A stretch of 64,000 nucleotides of DNA from Mucilaginibacter psychrotolerans (GCF_004519315.1 NZ_SOZE01000011.1:62001-126000); one strand, 5' to 3'. Numbered from the stretch's first letter, positions 7,747 through 15,572 are shown. The notes: generated by a model from the sequence alone, not told the origin. Translations and numbers: made by a program.

Positions 7747-8223
7747 ATGCAACAGATCCTGCTTCAACAATATCGTTTAGTGCTTTCGGCCCGCAGCGCG
7801 CTTTTTGATTATTGCAAAACCCTTAAGCCTGAGGATTCGCTGAAGCCTTTGCCGGCATTCAATAACGAAAGCATACTAAGCCAGCTAATACACGTAGCCA
7901 ATTGCTACTTGTTCTGGTTATCTAAAACAGCAATGCAGCAGCTACGGCCCTTTTTTAACAACGAAGAGCATCAGGATATACCTTCAGTAATACAAGTATT
8001 TGATAAGGTAGATATAATGATGCATGAATTTCTTCACTATTTTAGTGGGTCGTTGGAGCAGCAGCGGCTAATTACCCGTCCGGATGGAAGGCAGCTTACC
8101 CGCTCCCCTTTCGAAATTTTCACGCACGTCATCACCCACGAATTTCACCACAAGGGGCAGGTTGTTAGCATGAGCAGGCAACTGGGCTATACCCCGGTTG
8201 ATACGGATGTGGTGAGGGAGTGA
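7747..8223 (+). CDS. DinB-like four-helix metal-binding protein
   Basis: A 158-residue helical protein with the DinB/YfiT-type His pattern: His in LIHVANCYLFW near residue 49, and HVITHEFHHKGQV near 125. Three His would hold a divalent metal in the four-helix bundle. The family includes thiol transferases such as bacillithiol S-transferases and proteins of unknown activity. Despite the name, a role in DNA damage is not implied. It lies 12 bp after the HAD gene in the same direction. Confidence 0.82.
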   Translation: MQQILLQQYRLVLSARSALFDYCKTLKPEDSLKPLPAFNNESILSQLIHVANCYLFWLSKTAMQQLRPFFNNEEHQDIPSVIQVFDKVDIMMHEFLHYFSGSLEQQRLITRPDGRQLTRSPFEIFTHVITHEFHHKGQVVSMSRQLGYTPVDTDVVRE

Positions 8224-8225
8224 AA

Positions 8226-8300
8226 TCCTAAAATCGAAAAGCTAAATTCTAAAGAAGAAATTCTAAAGTCTAATTATTAAACGCTAAAGCAAAATAAAGG
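8226..8300. repeat. Degenerate CTAAA-type heptamer repeat
   Basis: Just after the DinB stop the sequence repeats CTAAA/TCGAAA units with roughly 7-nt spacing (CTAAAATCGAAAAGCTAAAT and similar). It is a short, weak copy of the array at 48742-48965. Confidence 0.5.
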
Positions 8301-8360
8301 CAAATCATCAAAAAAATCGCTCCCTTAATCTGCACATCTAAAATCTGCACATCCGCATAT

Positions 8361-9551
8361 CTACCCCCTCCTCTTCTTCTCCTTAACAATCAAACTCAAC
8401 TCCCGGCTCATTTGGCCGGCTATTGCTGTATTCTCCTGCGCACGGCGGAAAAGGTATGGCAGCACGGCCTTTATTGGCCCATAAGGCACGTACTTGGCTA
8501 CGTTATACTTCGAATCGGCAAGATTGAAGCTCAGGTTATCGCTCATGCCCAGCAATTGCGAAAAATAAACGTGGGGGTTGTTATGGGCTATCTTCTTCTC
8601 GTCCAGCAGGTCGGCAAGCAGGCGGCAGCTATCTTCATTGTGGGTACCTGCAACAATGGCAATCTTATCTACATGGTCGGCGCAAAATACAAGGGCATCG
8701 TTGTAATCACGGTCGGTAGCGGCCTTATCCGGCTGTATGGGCGATGGGTAGCTGCGTTCTTCGGCGCGTTTGCGCTCTTTTTCCATATAAGCACCGCGTA
8801 CTATTTTAGCTCCAAGGATAAACCCTTCATCTTCGGCCACGGTAAAATCAGTTATCAGCGATGCCAGTTTATCGTGGCGGTACATCTGATAAGTATTGTA
8901 AACAATGGCCTGCTCTTTGTTAAAAAAGCGCATCATGTTGATAGCGAGGTGGTCGATAGTTTTTTGGATCCAGCTTTCTTCGGCGTCAATCATTACCGGT
9001 ATGCCTTCACTGTGCGCCATTTCGCATATCTCCAGCACGCGGTCCTGCACTTTTTGCCATTCTATCTGCTCGTCTATATTCAATTTCAGCCCTTCGTCCA
9101 TCTTCTCTAATAGCGAGAGCCGGCCGACGCCGGTTACTTTGAACACGGTAAGCGGGATAGCTTTATCCTTAGATGCGCGCACCACGGTACGAATAATCTC
9201 GTCGCGCGTATTATCAAAAACAGTTTCGTCGTCCTCCCCTTCTATCGAATAATCCAGTATAGTACCCACGCCGCCATCGGCCAGGTTCTTGATGGTTTTG
9301 TCGCACTCGGAAATGGTTTCGCCGCCGCAAAAATGCTTAAATATGGTGGCCTTGATCAGGCTTTTAATCGGCATGCCTATCTTCATGAAAAAGTTGGTAA
9401 CAGGCGGGCCAATCTTTACCAAAAAGTTCACGTTGATAACCCTGAACAGCCAATAGGCACGGTTAAGGTCGGTATTGCTGGAATGTTGAAAGGCGATCTG
9501 GGTATTTTCGAAAGATAGTTTTTCGTTCATGCTAGGATGTTCATAGTTCAC
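8361..9551 (-). CDS. Proline dehydrogenase
   Basis: A 396-residue flavoprotein barrel of the PutA/PRODH family that oxidises L-proline to pyrroline-5-carboxylate with FAD. Signature blocks are VMIDAEESW (residues 186-194), KIVRGAYMEKER (249-260) and, near the C-terminus, FRRAQENTAIAGQ, equivalent to the substrate-binding Arg-Arg..Glu-Asn of PutA. The monofunctional form lacks the P5C dehydrogenase half and so needs a separate enzyme, not in this window. ATG 9551 and ATG 9530 are both possible starts. It is transcribed alone, divergent from the S4-aroB pair. Confidence 0.93.
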   Translation of the reverse strand: MNYEHPSMNEKLSFENTQIAFQHSSNTDLNRAYWLFRVINVNFLVKIGPPVTNFFMKIGMPIKSLIKATIFKHFCGGETISECDKTIKNLADGGVGTILDYSIEGEDDETVFDNTRDEIIRTVVRASKDKAIPLTVFKVTGVGRLSLLEKMDEGLKLNIDEQIEWQKVQDRVLEICEMAHSEGIPVMIDAEESWIQKTIDHLAINMMRFFNKEQAIVYNTYQMYRHDKLASLITDFTVAEDEGFILGAKIVRGAYMEKERKRAEERSYPSPIQPDKAATDRDYNDALVFCADHVDKIAIVAGTHNEDSCRLLADLLDEKKIAHNNPHVYFSQLLGMSDNLSFNLADSKYNVAKYVPYGPIKAVLPYLFRRAQENTAIAGQMSRELSLIVKEKKRRG

Positions 9552-9657
9552 GGTTGATAGTCACAGTAGCTGCGGGTGTTCCCATCAACTATAATCTATT
9601 AACTATGAACCAATGTGCAAAATTATAAAATGATAACCCATTATTGCACGAATAGTT

Positions 9658-9665
9658 TATTTTTG
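9658..9665 (+). promoter_or_regulatory. Bacteroidota -7 promoter element (TATTTTTG)
   Basis: Matches TAnnTTTG. The G lies only 6 nt before the S4-domain ATG at 9672, so the transcript would be leaderless or nearly so. Confidence 0.5.
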
Positions 9666-9671
9666 CCCTCC

Positions 9672-9878
9672 ATGATCGAATTTAAAGTAATCGGCGATTT
9701 TATCCCCATGATACAACTGCTTAAAGCTGGGGGGCTGGTACAAACCGGCGGCGAAGCGCAAATAGCAGTACAATATGGCGAGGTAAGCTACAATGGCACC
9801 GTTGATTACCGCAAACGCCTCAAGGTAAAAGCAGGCGACCTGGTGGAATTCCGGGGCACGACCATCAAGGTTATTTAA
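9672..9878 (+). CDS. S4-domain RNA-binding protein (YbcJ/YaaA type)
   Basis: A 68-residue protein that is almost entirely one S4 RNA-binding fold: the helix with LLKAGGLVQTGGEAQ, then strand YGEVSYNGTVDYRKRLKVKAGD. The first 19 codons of the longer open frame (from 9615) lie upstream of the promoter-like element, so ATG 9672 is preferred. Small stand-alone S4 proteins bind structured RNA, often in ribosome-related roles; the exact target here is unknown. The stop is 2 bp before aroB, so the two are translated from one mRNA. Confidence 0.85.
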   Translation: MIEFKVIGDFIPMIQLLKAGGLVQTGGEAQIAVQYGEVSYNGTVDYRKRLKVKAGDLVEFRGTTIKVI

Positions 9879-9880
9879 TT

Positions 9881-10939
9881 ATGAACACGATACAAAGCGA
9901 CGGTTACCAGATATTTTTTGAAGACAGCTTAAGCGAACTGGTTACGTTTATAAAGGAAGGCAAATACTCACGCAGTTTTGTTTTAACCGACGAGAACACG
10001 GCGGTACACTGCCTGCCCCTGTTACAGCAATACCTTGGCGAAGCGGATAATTTCGACGTTATCGAAATAAACGCCGGCGAGGAAAGCAAAAACCTCGATT
10101 TTTGCATCGGCGTGTGGAAAATGTTGATAGATTTTGGTGCCGACCGCAAAGCCCTGATGATAAATCTGGGCGGCGGCGTAGTTACCGATTTGGGCGGCTT
10201 TGTAGCCTCTACTTACAAACGCGGTATCGATTTCGTGCAGGTACCCACCACCCTGCTTTCGCAGGTAGATGCTTCTGTAGGCGGCAAAACCGGCGTAGAT
10301 TTAGATAGCATCAAAAACATCATCGGCACCTTTACCCAGCCAAAGGCGGTATTTATGGTTGCAGAATTCTTCAAGACATTGCCCGAACGCCAAATCTTAT
10401 CGGGCCTGGCCGAAATGCTGAAACATGGCCTCATTTGCGATGCAGCCTACTGGGACAAGCTAAAAACCAGCGATCTTAGTCTACCCGCCATAGAATTAGT
10501 ACACCGTTCGGTAGAGATCAAAAACGAAGTGGTGATTGAGGATCCGCACGAAAAAGGCATCCGTAAGGCCCTTAACTTTGGCCACACTGTAGGCCATGCC
10601 GTTGAAACTTATTCCATGCTGAAGGATGCAAATCCTTTAACCCATGGCGAAGCGATTGCCGTTGGTATGGTATGCGAGGCATGGCTATCAAACAAAAAAA
10701 TTGGCTTACCGGATGAACAGTTGCTTGAGGTCTCAGAAGTATTAACTAAACTTTACCCCAAACATTTTATAGCCGATGATTGTCATACTGCATTGTTTGA
10801 ACTGATGCAGAAAGACAAGAAAAATCAAAACGGCCAAATAAATTGCACCTTGCTGACAAGCATCGGGCAGTTTAGTATTGATAATATCTGCACAGAGCAA
10901 GAACTTTGCGATAGTTTGAGATATTACGCTACCTTATAG
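9881..10939 (+). CDS. aroB: 3-dehydroquinate synthase
   Basis: A 352-residue enzyme for step 2 of the shikimate pathway, converting DAHP to 3-dehydroquinate with NAD and a divalent metal. The NAD-binding loop NLGGGVVTDLGGFVAS is at 95-110, and QVDASVGGKTGVD follows at 128-140. The metal ligands sit in GLAEMLKHGLI (Glu), NFGHTVGHAVE and LTHGEAIAVGM (His). Length is normal. It is separated from the main aro operon (14.5-20.2 kb) by about 4 kb of other genes and is coupled to the S4 gene. Confidence 0.96.
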   Translation: MNTIQSDGYQIFFEDSLSELVTFIKEGKYSRSFVLTDENTAVHCLPLLQQYLGEADNFDVIEINAGEESKNLDFCIGVWKMLIDFGADRKALMINLGGGVVTDLGGFVASTYKRGIDFVQVPTTLLSQVDASVGGKTGVDLDSIKNIIGTFTQPKAVFMVAEFFKTLPERQILSGLAEMLKHGLICDAAYWDKLKTSDLSLPAIELVHRSVEIKNEVVIEDPHEKGIRKALNFGHTVGHAVETYSMLKDANPLTHGEAIAVGMVCEAWLSNKKIGLPDEQLLEVSEVLTKLYPKHFIADDCHTALFELMQKDKKNQNGQINCTLLTSIGQFSIDNICTEQELCDSLRYYATL

Positions 10940-10943
10940 AAAA

Positions 10944-11837
10944 ATGCCCCCTTTAGATGCACGCCATGAAGCAGTAATGCTGCTGGTTGCTTTGCTGATA
11001 GGTTTAACCATCACCGAAATGTGGTTTAGCTATCGCGAAAACCGGCATTATTACGAAAAAAGAGATACACTTACTAATATCTACCTCACAGCGCTGGCTT
11101 TTTTGATGAACTTGCTGGTGAATGGCACCGGTTTCTTTCTATTGAACTTTGCCTACCAATACAGGTTTGTACAGCTAAGCAATCCATTTGTATACTGGTT
11201 CGTACTGGTGGTAGCGCAGGATTTTTTGTATTGGGTGCTACATTACACCGGGCATTATTGCCGCTTGTTTTGGGCCATGCATGTAACACACCATTCCAGC
11301 GAGCATTTTAACTTCAGCACGGGTTTCCGCTCTACGGTTTTTGAGCCCCTGTACCGCACCTTCTTTTACATGCCCTTAGCCCTGTTTGGCTTCAACGCGG
11401 TGGATATTTTATATGCCTACCTGCTTACGCAGCTTTATGGCAACCTGGTGCATACCCAGTTCCAAATACCGCTGCCCAAATGGTATGGCTTAATATTCGT
11501 AACGCCGGCGCACCACCGGGTGCACCATGCCAGCAATATCCCCTACCTGGATAAAAACATGGGCATGATGTTTATCCTGTGGGACCGGCTCTTCGGCACC
11601 TTCCACGATGAAGACCCCAACGAGCCCGTTAAATATGGCCTCACCCATCAACCCGAAAACATGGGCCCCGTAAACGTACTTTTCCATGAATGGAAAGATT
11701 TGCTGCGCGATGTAAAACGCGCGCCCGGCTTAAAAAATAAGTTGCTGTACTTCGTTAACCCTCCGGGTTGGAGCCATGATGGCAGTACGCAAACGGCAAG
11801 GGTGATGCAGCGGGAATATAGGAAGGATGCGGAGTAA
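10944..11837 (+). CDS. Sterol desaturase/fatty-acid hydroxylase family membrane protein
   Basis: A 297-residue multi-pass protein with the diiron His clusters of the fatty-acid hydroxylase superfamily: HYTGHYCRLFWAMH with HVTHHSSEHFN, and later HHRVHHASN, interleaved with at least four hydrophobic segments. Members hydroxylate or desaturate lipid tails. In Bacteroidota some act on sphingolipid or ornithine-lipid chains, but the substrate here is not evident. It starts 4 bp after aroB and may be read through from it, though a functional link to the shikimate pathway is not implied. Confidence 0.88.
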   Translation: MPPLDARHEAVMLLVALLIGLTITEMWFSYRENRHYYEKRDTLTNIYLTALAFLMNLLVNGTGFFLLNFAYQYRFVQLSNPFVYWFVLVVAQDFLYWVLHYTGHYCRLFWAMHVTHHSSEHFNFSTGFRSTVFEPLYRTFFYMPLALFGFNAVDILYAYLLTQLYGNLVHTQFQIPLPKWYGLIFVTPAHHRVHHASNIPYLDKNMGMMFILWDRLFGTFHDEDPNEPVKYGLTHQPENMGPVNVLFHEWKDLLRDVKRAPGLKNKLLYFVNPPGWSHDGSTQTARVMQREYRKDAE

Positions 11838-11840
11838 TCT

Positions 11841-11996
11841 CTAAATTTTGTCGACTTTCCGTGTTGAAATCCTTGCGTTTTTAAGTTCGATTATTAATTC
11901 ATCGGCAGATTTCTCAGGGATGAAACCATCAAATACTTCTCTCAACGACTTCTTTTTTGGTTTTTGACCGCCTACGCGTTGCTTTAATTTTTTCAC
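11841..11996 (-). CDS. Small antitoxin-like protein, no partner toxin
   Basis: A GTG-started 51-codon frame. The basic N-terminus (KKLKQRVGGQKPKKKSLREV) is followed by FDGFIPEKSADELIIELKNA, resembling the C-terminal arm of antitoxins that pair with PIN-domain (VapC) toxins. No toxin follows: the next minus-strand sequence belongs to the opposite-strand hydroxylase gene. It is probably an orphan relic or a solitary antitoxin. It sits back to back with HigBA. Confidence 0.45.
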   Translation of the reverse strand: MKKLKQRVGGQKPKKKSLREVFDGFIPEKSADELIIELKNARISTRKVDKI

Positions 11997-12036
11997 ATCC
12001 TAAATTAGGATTAATCATTACAATCTTCAAAATCTA

Positions 12037-12074
12037 TTTGTAACATGTATTACTACGTATTACATTTGTATTAT
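12037..12074 (+). promoter_or_regulatory. higBA promoter with three GTATTA repeats
   Basis: A TTTG at 12037-12040 is 20 bp before TACATTTG at 12061-12068, an excellent Bacteroidota promoter. The G is 4 nt from the toxin ATG. Three GTATTA blocks at 12047, 12057 and 12068 (spacing 10 and 11, one helical turn) overlap the -7 element and start codon. This is a likely operator for the HigA repressor (inference). Confidence 0.6.
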
Positions 12075-12351
12075 GATTGAGACCATCCGTAGCAAAGCTT
12101 TAAAACTTTATTATGAAGATGGTAACGGCGCAAAGCTCCCACACGATCAGCTTTCTAAAATCGCGCGAATTTTAACCGCATTGGATGCCGTTACTTCTGA
12201 CGATGATATTAAGCAACTTGGTTTAGGGATACATAAGTTAACCGGAAACATGAAAGATTTTTGGTCGATAAAGGTAAGCGCTAATTATCGCATCGTTTTC
12301 CGTTTTGAGGACGGTGATATATTCGACGTAGATTACGTGGACTATCATTAA
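12073..12351 (+). CDS. higB: HigB/RelE-type toxin (mRNA interferase)
   Basis: A 92-residue toxin of the RelE/HigB fold: basic helix MIETIRSKALKLYYEDG, then IHKLTGNMKDFWSIKVSANY and RIVFRFEDGDIFDVDYVDYH, the usual HigB ending. It would cleave mRNA at the ribosome. The toxin-first order followed 13 bp later by a HigA antitoxin is diagnostic of HigBA modules. The start lies 4 nt from the promoter, so the mRNA is probably leaderless. Confidence 0.9.
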   Translation: MIETIRSKALKLYYEDGNGAKLPHDQLSKIARILTALDAVTSDDDIKQLGLGIHKLTGNMKDFWSIKVSANYRIVFRFEDGDIFDVDYVDYH

Positions 12352-12364
12352 TAAAACCATTGCT

Positions 12365-12664
12365 ATGCTAAAAAGAGGATTACCACCTACCCACCCGGGA
12401 GAAATATTAAAGGAAATGTTCATCACCGAGCGTGGCTTAACTATTACAGAAGTTGCTAAGGGTCTAAACATGGCAAGGGCAAACCTATCTTCCGTGATTA
12501 ACGGGCATTTAGGTATTAGCCCTGAATTGGCTGTAAAACTATCTGAGGCTTTTGGGAATTCTACCCAATTCTGGATAAACCTACAAAACAACTACGAGGT
12601 GTGGCACGCCGAAAGGAAAATCAACAGGTCATCTATTCAACACTTCTATAAAGAGAGTGCCTAA
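12365..12664 (+). CDS. higA: HigA antitoxin (HTH XRE/VapI family)
   Basis: A 99-residue protein with the canonical start PPTHPGEILKEMFITERGLT, an XRE helix-turn-helix (ITEVAKGLNMARANLSSVI), then LSEAFGNSTQFWINLQNNYE. It neutralises HigB and represses the operon. Intact length and motifs indicate that the pair is functional. Confidence 0.93.
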   Translation: MLKRGLPPTHPGEILKEMFITERGLTITEVAKGLNMARANLSSVINGHLGISPELAVKLSEAFGNSTQFWINLQNNYEVWHAERKINRSSIQHFYKESA

Positions 12665-12671
12665 ATCAGCT

Positions 12672-13064
12672 CTACTTTTTCTTCCTGCTCGCTGACATTG
12701 CTACAATACTTATTGCGGCGCATTCGGCAAATAACTGCCCGGCAATATCCAGAGACATTTCCCTGGCATCGATAAAATTAATGCAGCCTTTCTGGAATTT
12801 GGCATCGGGCAGCAGCGGCGTATACTTGGCATGGAAAGCCGGGTTCATGTAGATGGGCATACAATGTATCGACATATAGTTCTTTACGCTCGCCAGGCCG
12901 TACTTCATGTAGGCACGCTCCTTGTATATAATCATCTCTTTACCCATCATCGGTTCTACAACCGGGGCTACCGTTTTGTCGTTGGCTAAGATAGCGTCGT
13001 GCAGGGCAGTCAGGATGGCTTGCCGTTCGGGCGCTTGCTGGCTGATGTATTCGGTTGGGGACAT
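12672..13064 (-). CDS. DUF1801-family protein
   Basis: A 130-residue soluble protein with the DUF1801 (YdhG-like) pattern: an N-terminal helix with ERQAILTALHDAI, MMGKEMIIYKERAYMKYG, NYMSIHCMPIYM and FQKGCINF. The fold is small alpha/beta and the biochemical role is not established. It is convergent with higA, 7 bp apart. Confidence 0.8.
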   Translation of the reverse strand: MSPTEYISQQAPERQAILTALHDAILANDKTVAPVVEPMMGKEMIIYKERAYMKYGLASVKNYMSIHCMPIYMNPAFHAKYTPLLPDAKFQKGCINFIDAREMSLDIAGQLFAECAAISIVAMSASRKKK

Positions 13065-13195
13065 ATGGGGTTTAAATTGATTTATGTAGCTTACAATATT
13101 CTGCCGTTAAAAACCTAAATTGGCTCTTAACTGTGTTTTTAAACATAGTCATCATGGCTTAGTTAAAATTAACAGACATTATTTTATATGGAAGT

Positions 13196-13963
13196 ATGAC
13201 TGACCGTTATAATTTACACCAATTTTACAGCCGCGAAGCGAGCAAGGTTAAATATATCCTTTTTGAAGAACCTACGCAGCACGTATATGATGCTGAACAC
13301 CTAAGAATTGTCCGCCCTACAACGGCGATGCCTAAAAAAGCGCTCGAGAAAATTGAACGGGACTGGATAGAAACATTGCCAAAATTAAATAAGGCTAGGG
13401 GCCTATCTATCGTATCTCCCAAACAGGGTATTTTCGAGGCTGTTTGCTAGATGTCTCATCTGGAGAAGCTTTTTATCTCCAGTTCAAAAATCTACGACAT
13501 ATCAAATATTGTAAAGCTAAACAAGCTAAGGCGGTTACAATTCTCGAGCTGTACGCAATTAACTAATATTGAACCAATTACGTATTTAAATGACCTGGAG
13601 CTGCTGTCTTTCGAAAATTGTTTTAGGGTACTCAACTATGAGGTAATAGGTAAAATTTCTTCTTTGATAGGTTTAGAACTCTTCGGTGATGCCTTTGCAC
13701 CTAAAAATCTTCAATTGACAAGCTTAAAGCCATTTACGGCTTTAAAAAAATTAACGCATCTGGATCTTGCAAGTGCATCAGTAATTGACAAATCGTACGA
13801 ATACATTTTAGAGATGGAAAATTTAGAAAGGTTGGATCTTTTAGTAAAGATGCAGAAAGAACTAAGAGAACAAATCAAGTCGAATCATAAAAACCTCAGA
13901 GCTGGTTTTTTTATGGACTATGACTTTGAAAAAAATAAGTTTTTCGAGGGAAAAGAATGGTAA
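13196..13963 (+). pseudogene. Leucine-rich-repeat protein split by an in-frame TAG
   Basis: Two abutting frames, 13196-13450 (84 codons) and 13451-13963 (170 codons), are in the same reading frame, separated only by a TAG at 13448-13450. Read through, they form one protein of about 255 residues: an N-terminal part (KVKYILFEEPTQHVYD) and then several leucine-rich repeats (LEKLFISSSKIYDISNIVKL, LRRLQFSSCTQLTNIEPI, LTHLDLASASVIDKS). TAG can arise from CAG (Gln) by one change, and a Gln fits the repeat context. The second part begins with ATG right after the stop and might still be re-initiated. It is most likely a recent nonsense mutation. Confidence 0.7.
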
Positions 13964-14247
13964 ATAGACTCTCGATAGCTATTAAGTGCGTGACTCTTTA
14001 ATCCTACAGCCATAACAATCCTATAAACTACATATCCACAAAATGAAATATTTACAATGTCCCAAAACCAAAGGCCAACTAACGCTGCCTTGTCTAAAGT
14101 TTTATAGCTACTCCATTTGTAATAGTCCGGCTCGGTGCCGTTATGCGAATCATCATATCCCATCAGCATTACACCTAACAAAGCATAAACCGTTAAGTCG
14201 ACAACTACCGCTGCTGCGCTTAATACCCATAGTTTCCATGGTGTCAT
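13918..14247 (-). CDS. Small membrane protein, convergent overlap
   Basis: A 109-residue protein with at least two hydrophobic segments (LWVLSAAAVVVDLTVYALLG near the N-terminus; WFWDIVNISFCGYVVYRIVM near 60-80) joined by a polar loop. No family recognised. Its 3' end overlaps the leucine-rich pseudogene tail by 46 bp on the other strand. The hydrophobic organisation supports that it is real. Confidence 0.5.
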   Translation of the reverse strand: MTPWKLWVLSAAAVVVDLTVYALLGVMLMGYDDSHNGTEPDYYKWSSYKTLDKAALVGLWFWDIVNISFCGYVVYRIVMAVGLKSHALNSYRESIYHSFPSKNLFFSKS

Positions 14248-14350
14248 ATATCTGTTGCAGTATTTAATAATGATTTAAATTGAAATTTGTCTTTTTTACC
14301 AAATAAAATTTTGTTCACCCACAAATATTCACAAAAAATAAAATTATCTC

Positions 14351-14380
14351 TTGACAAATTGTTTTTTACTTGTACATTTA
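14351..14380 (+). promoter_or_regulatory. Promoter of the aromatic operon
   Basis: TTG at 14351-14353 and TACATTTA at 14373-14380 with 19 bp between them, close to the Bacteroidota consensus TTG-N19-TAnnTTTG. The leader-peptide ATG follows at 14397. Confidence 0.65.
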
Positions 14381-14396
14381 CGGCATAAGAACAAAA

Positions 14397-14462
14397 ATGA
14401 ACAACACACGTGCATATTTTTACGGTTTCTACTTTTACTTTAGCAGTAAAAGCCGGGACTGA
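14397..14462 (+). CDS. pheL: Phe/Tyr-rich attenuator leader peptide
   Basis: A 21-codon frame reading MNNTRA, then YFYGFYFYF, then SSKSRD and a stop. Eight of nine consecutive residues (7-15) are Tyr or Phe. It sits between a good promoter and a strong terminator directly ahead of prephenate dehydratase. By the logic of trp/phe attenuators the ribosome stalls on these codons when charged tRNA-Phe or tRNA-Tyr is scarce. The symbol is given by analogy with the enterobacterial pheA leader; there is no implied homology. Confidence 0.85.
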   Translation: MNNTRAYFYGFYFYFSSKSRD

Positions 14463-14501
14463 TATGTACTTAGAACACATACAAAACTGAAAAGTCCCGG
14501 C
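14452..14501 (+). promoter_or_regulatory. Antiterminator pairing of the attenuator
   Basis: GCCGGGACT at 14452-14460 (the last codons of the leader peptide) is exactly complementary to AGTCCCGGC at 14493-14501. Forming this 9-bp helix uses the left arm of the terminator and so blocks it. A ribosome stalled on the Tyr/Phe codons (14415-14441) would leave the first strand free. A ribosome reaching the stop at 14460-14462 would cover it. Confidence 0.8.
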
Positions 14502-14521
14502 CCAAAAAGGCGGGACTTTTT
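14490..14521 (+). terminator. Attenuator terminator of the aromatic operon
   Basis: Perfect 10-bp arms, AAAAGTCCCG at 14490-14499 and CGGGACTTTT at 14511-14520, with an 11-nt loop and a run of T at 14517-14521. It ends 15 nt before the pheA ATG. Confidence 0.88.
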
Positions 14522-14536
14522 GCTTTAACACGAATA

Positions 14537-15436
14537 ATGAAAATCGAGAAACCAAGAGTTGCCATACAGGGGATACGCGCTTCCTTCCACGAGGAGGCCG
14601 CATTTAAATTTTTTGGCGAAAACATAATCACCGTAGAGTGCAACTCTTTTAAGCAAACCTTCGAGGCGCTAAAGAACGGCGAGGCCGATTACCTGGTAAT
14701 GGCGATAGAAAACAGTATTGCCGGCAGCATATTGCCCAACTACTCGCTGCTGATGAGTTACAGTTTCCCGGTAGTGGGCGAGGTTTATGTGCCCATACAG
14801 CTGCATTTGATGGCGCTACCCGGCGTAAAGTTCGAGGATGTCAAATACGTCACCTCCCACCCCATCGCCATCCGTCAGTGCATTGATTTTTTTGACGAGT
14901 ACCCGCACCTTCAAATGGTAGAGAGTAACGATACCGCCGCCTGTGCCAAACGCATCCGCGATGAGCAGCTAACTGATACCGTTGCCATTGCCAACGCCTT
15001 GGCCGCGCAGCTTTACGAGTTGGATGTGTTGGAACGCCGCATAGAATCGAACAAGAAGAATTTTACGCGCTTCCTCATCCTCACCACGCACGAAAACGCC
15101 AAAAAGAAACCCGGCAACAAAGCCTCGCTTTGTTTCCAGGTGAGCAACGAAGTGGGTTCGCTGGCCAAAGTGCTCAATATTTTTGCGCAGGAAAACGTAA
15201 ACATGAGTAAGATACAAAGCATGCCGGTTTTGGGTAAGCGCAATGAATACAATTTTTATGTAGACATTGAATGGACGGAAACCAAGCACTACGATGCTTG
15301 CATCCGCCAGATACTCAAATACACCCACAACTTCAATATTTTGGGCGAGTACGAACGCTTTGAAGACGAAGTTGCACCACTGCTGCCAAAGGCGCAAAAA
15401 CCAAAAAAGTATATCACGATCAAAAAAATAGAATAA
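14537..15436 (+). CDS. pheA: Prephenate dehydratase with ACT domain
   Basis: A 299-residue enzyme turning prephenate into phenylpyruvate. The PDT domain shows VAIQGIRASFHEEAA, an ENSIAGSI block, VTSHPIAIRQC, and the catalytic Thr motif NFTRF. The C-terminal ACT domain (from about residue 195: VSNEVGSLAKVLNIFAQENV) carries SKIQSMPVLGKRNEYNFYVD where many PDTs have an ESRP Phe-binding motif, so feedback control by Phe is likely. It is not fused to chorismate mutase; that activity sits on the DAHP synthase downstream. It is the first structural gene of the attenuator-controlled operon. Confidence 0.95.
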   Translation: MKIEKPRVAIQGIRASFHEEAAFKFFGENIITVECNSFKQTFEALKNGEADYLVMAIENSIAGSILPNYSLLMSYSFPVVGEVYVPIQLHLMALPGVKFEDVKYVTSHPIAIRQCIDFFDEYPHLQMVESNDTAACAKRIRDEQLTDTVAIANALAAQLYELDVLERRIESNKKNFTRFLILTTHENAKKKPGNKASLCFQVSNEVGSLAKVLNIFAQENVNMSKIQSMPVLGKRNEYNFYVDIEWTETKHYDACIRQILKYTHNFNILGEYERFEDEVAPLLPKAQKPKKYITIKKIE

Positions 15437-15475
15437 AACTGCACCCTAACTTAATTTAAACAAACCCAAAAAAAC

Positions 15476-15555
15476 AATCGGTGAAATCACTCTAAATCGG
15501 TGAAATCACAAAAACAAAAAAATCAACATTGAAATCACCTAAACAGGTGAAATCG
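15476..15555. repeat. GGTGAAATCAC repeats before DAHP synthase
   Basis: AATCGGTGAAATCAC occurs twice, at 15476-15490 and 15495-15509, 19 nt apart. Related blocks TGAAATCACC and AGGTGAAATCG follow at 15530-15555, the last two also forming a small inverted repeat (TCACCT/AGGTGA). They fill the 136 bp between pheA and the DAHP synthase gene. Confidence 0.7.
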
Positions 15556-15572
15556 AAAAATAAAACAAGACC

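Noticed and set aside
14397..14521. Riboswitch or T-box ahead of pheA
   Set aside because: No T-box or known aptamer features; the short Tyr/Phe-rich frame and two exclusive helices explain the region as ribosome-mediated attenuation.
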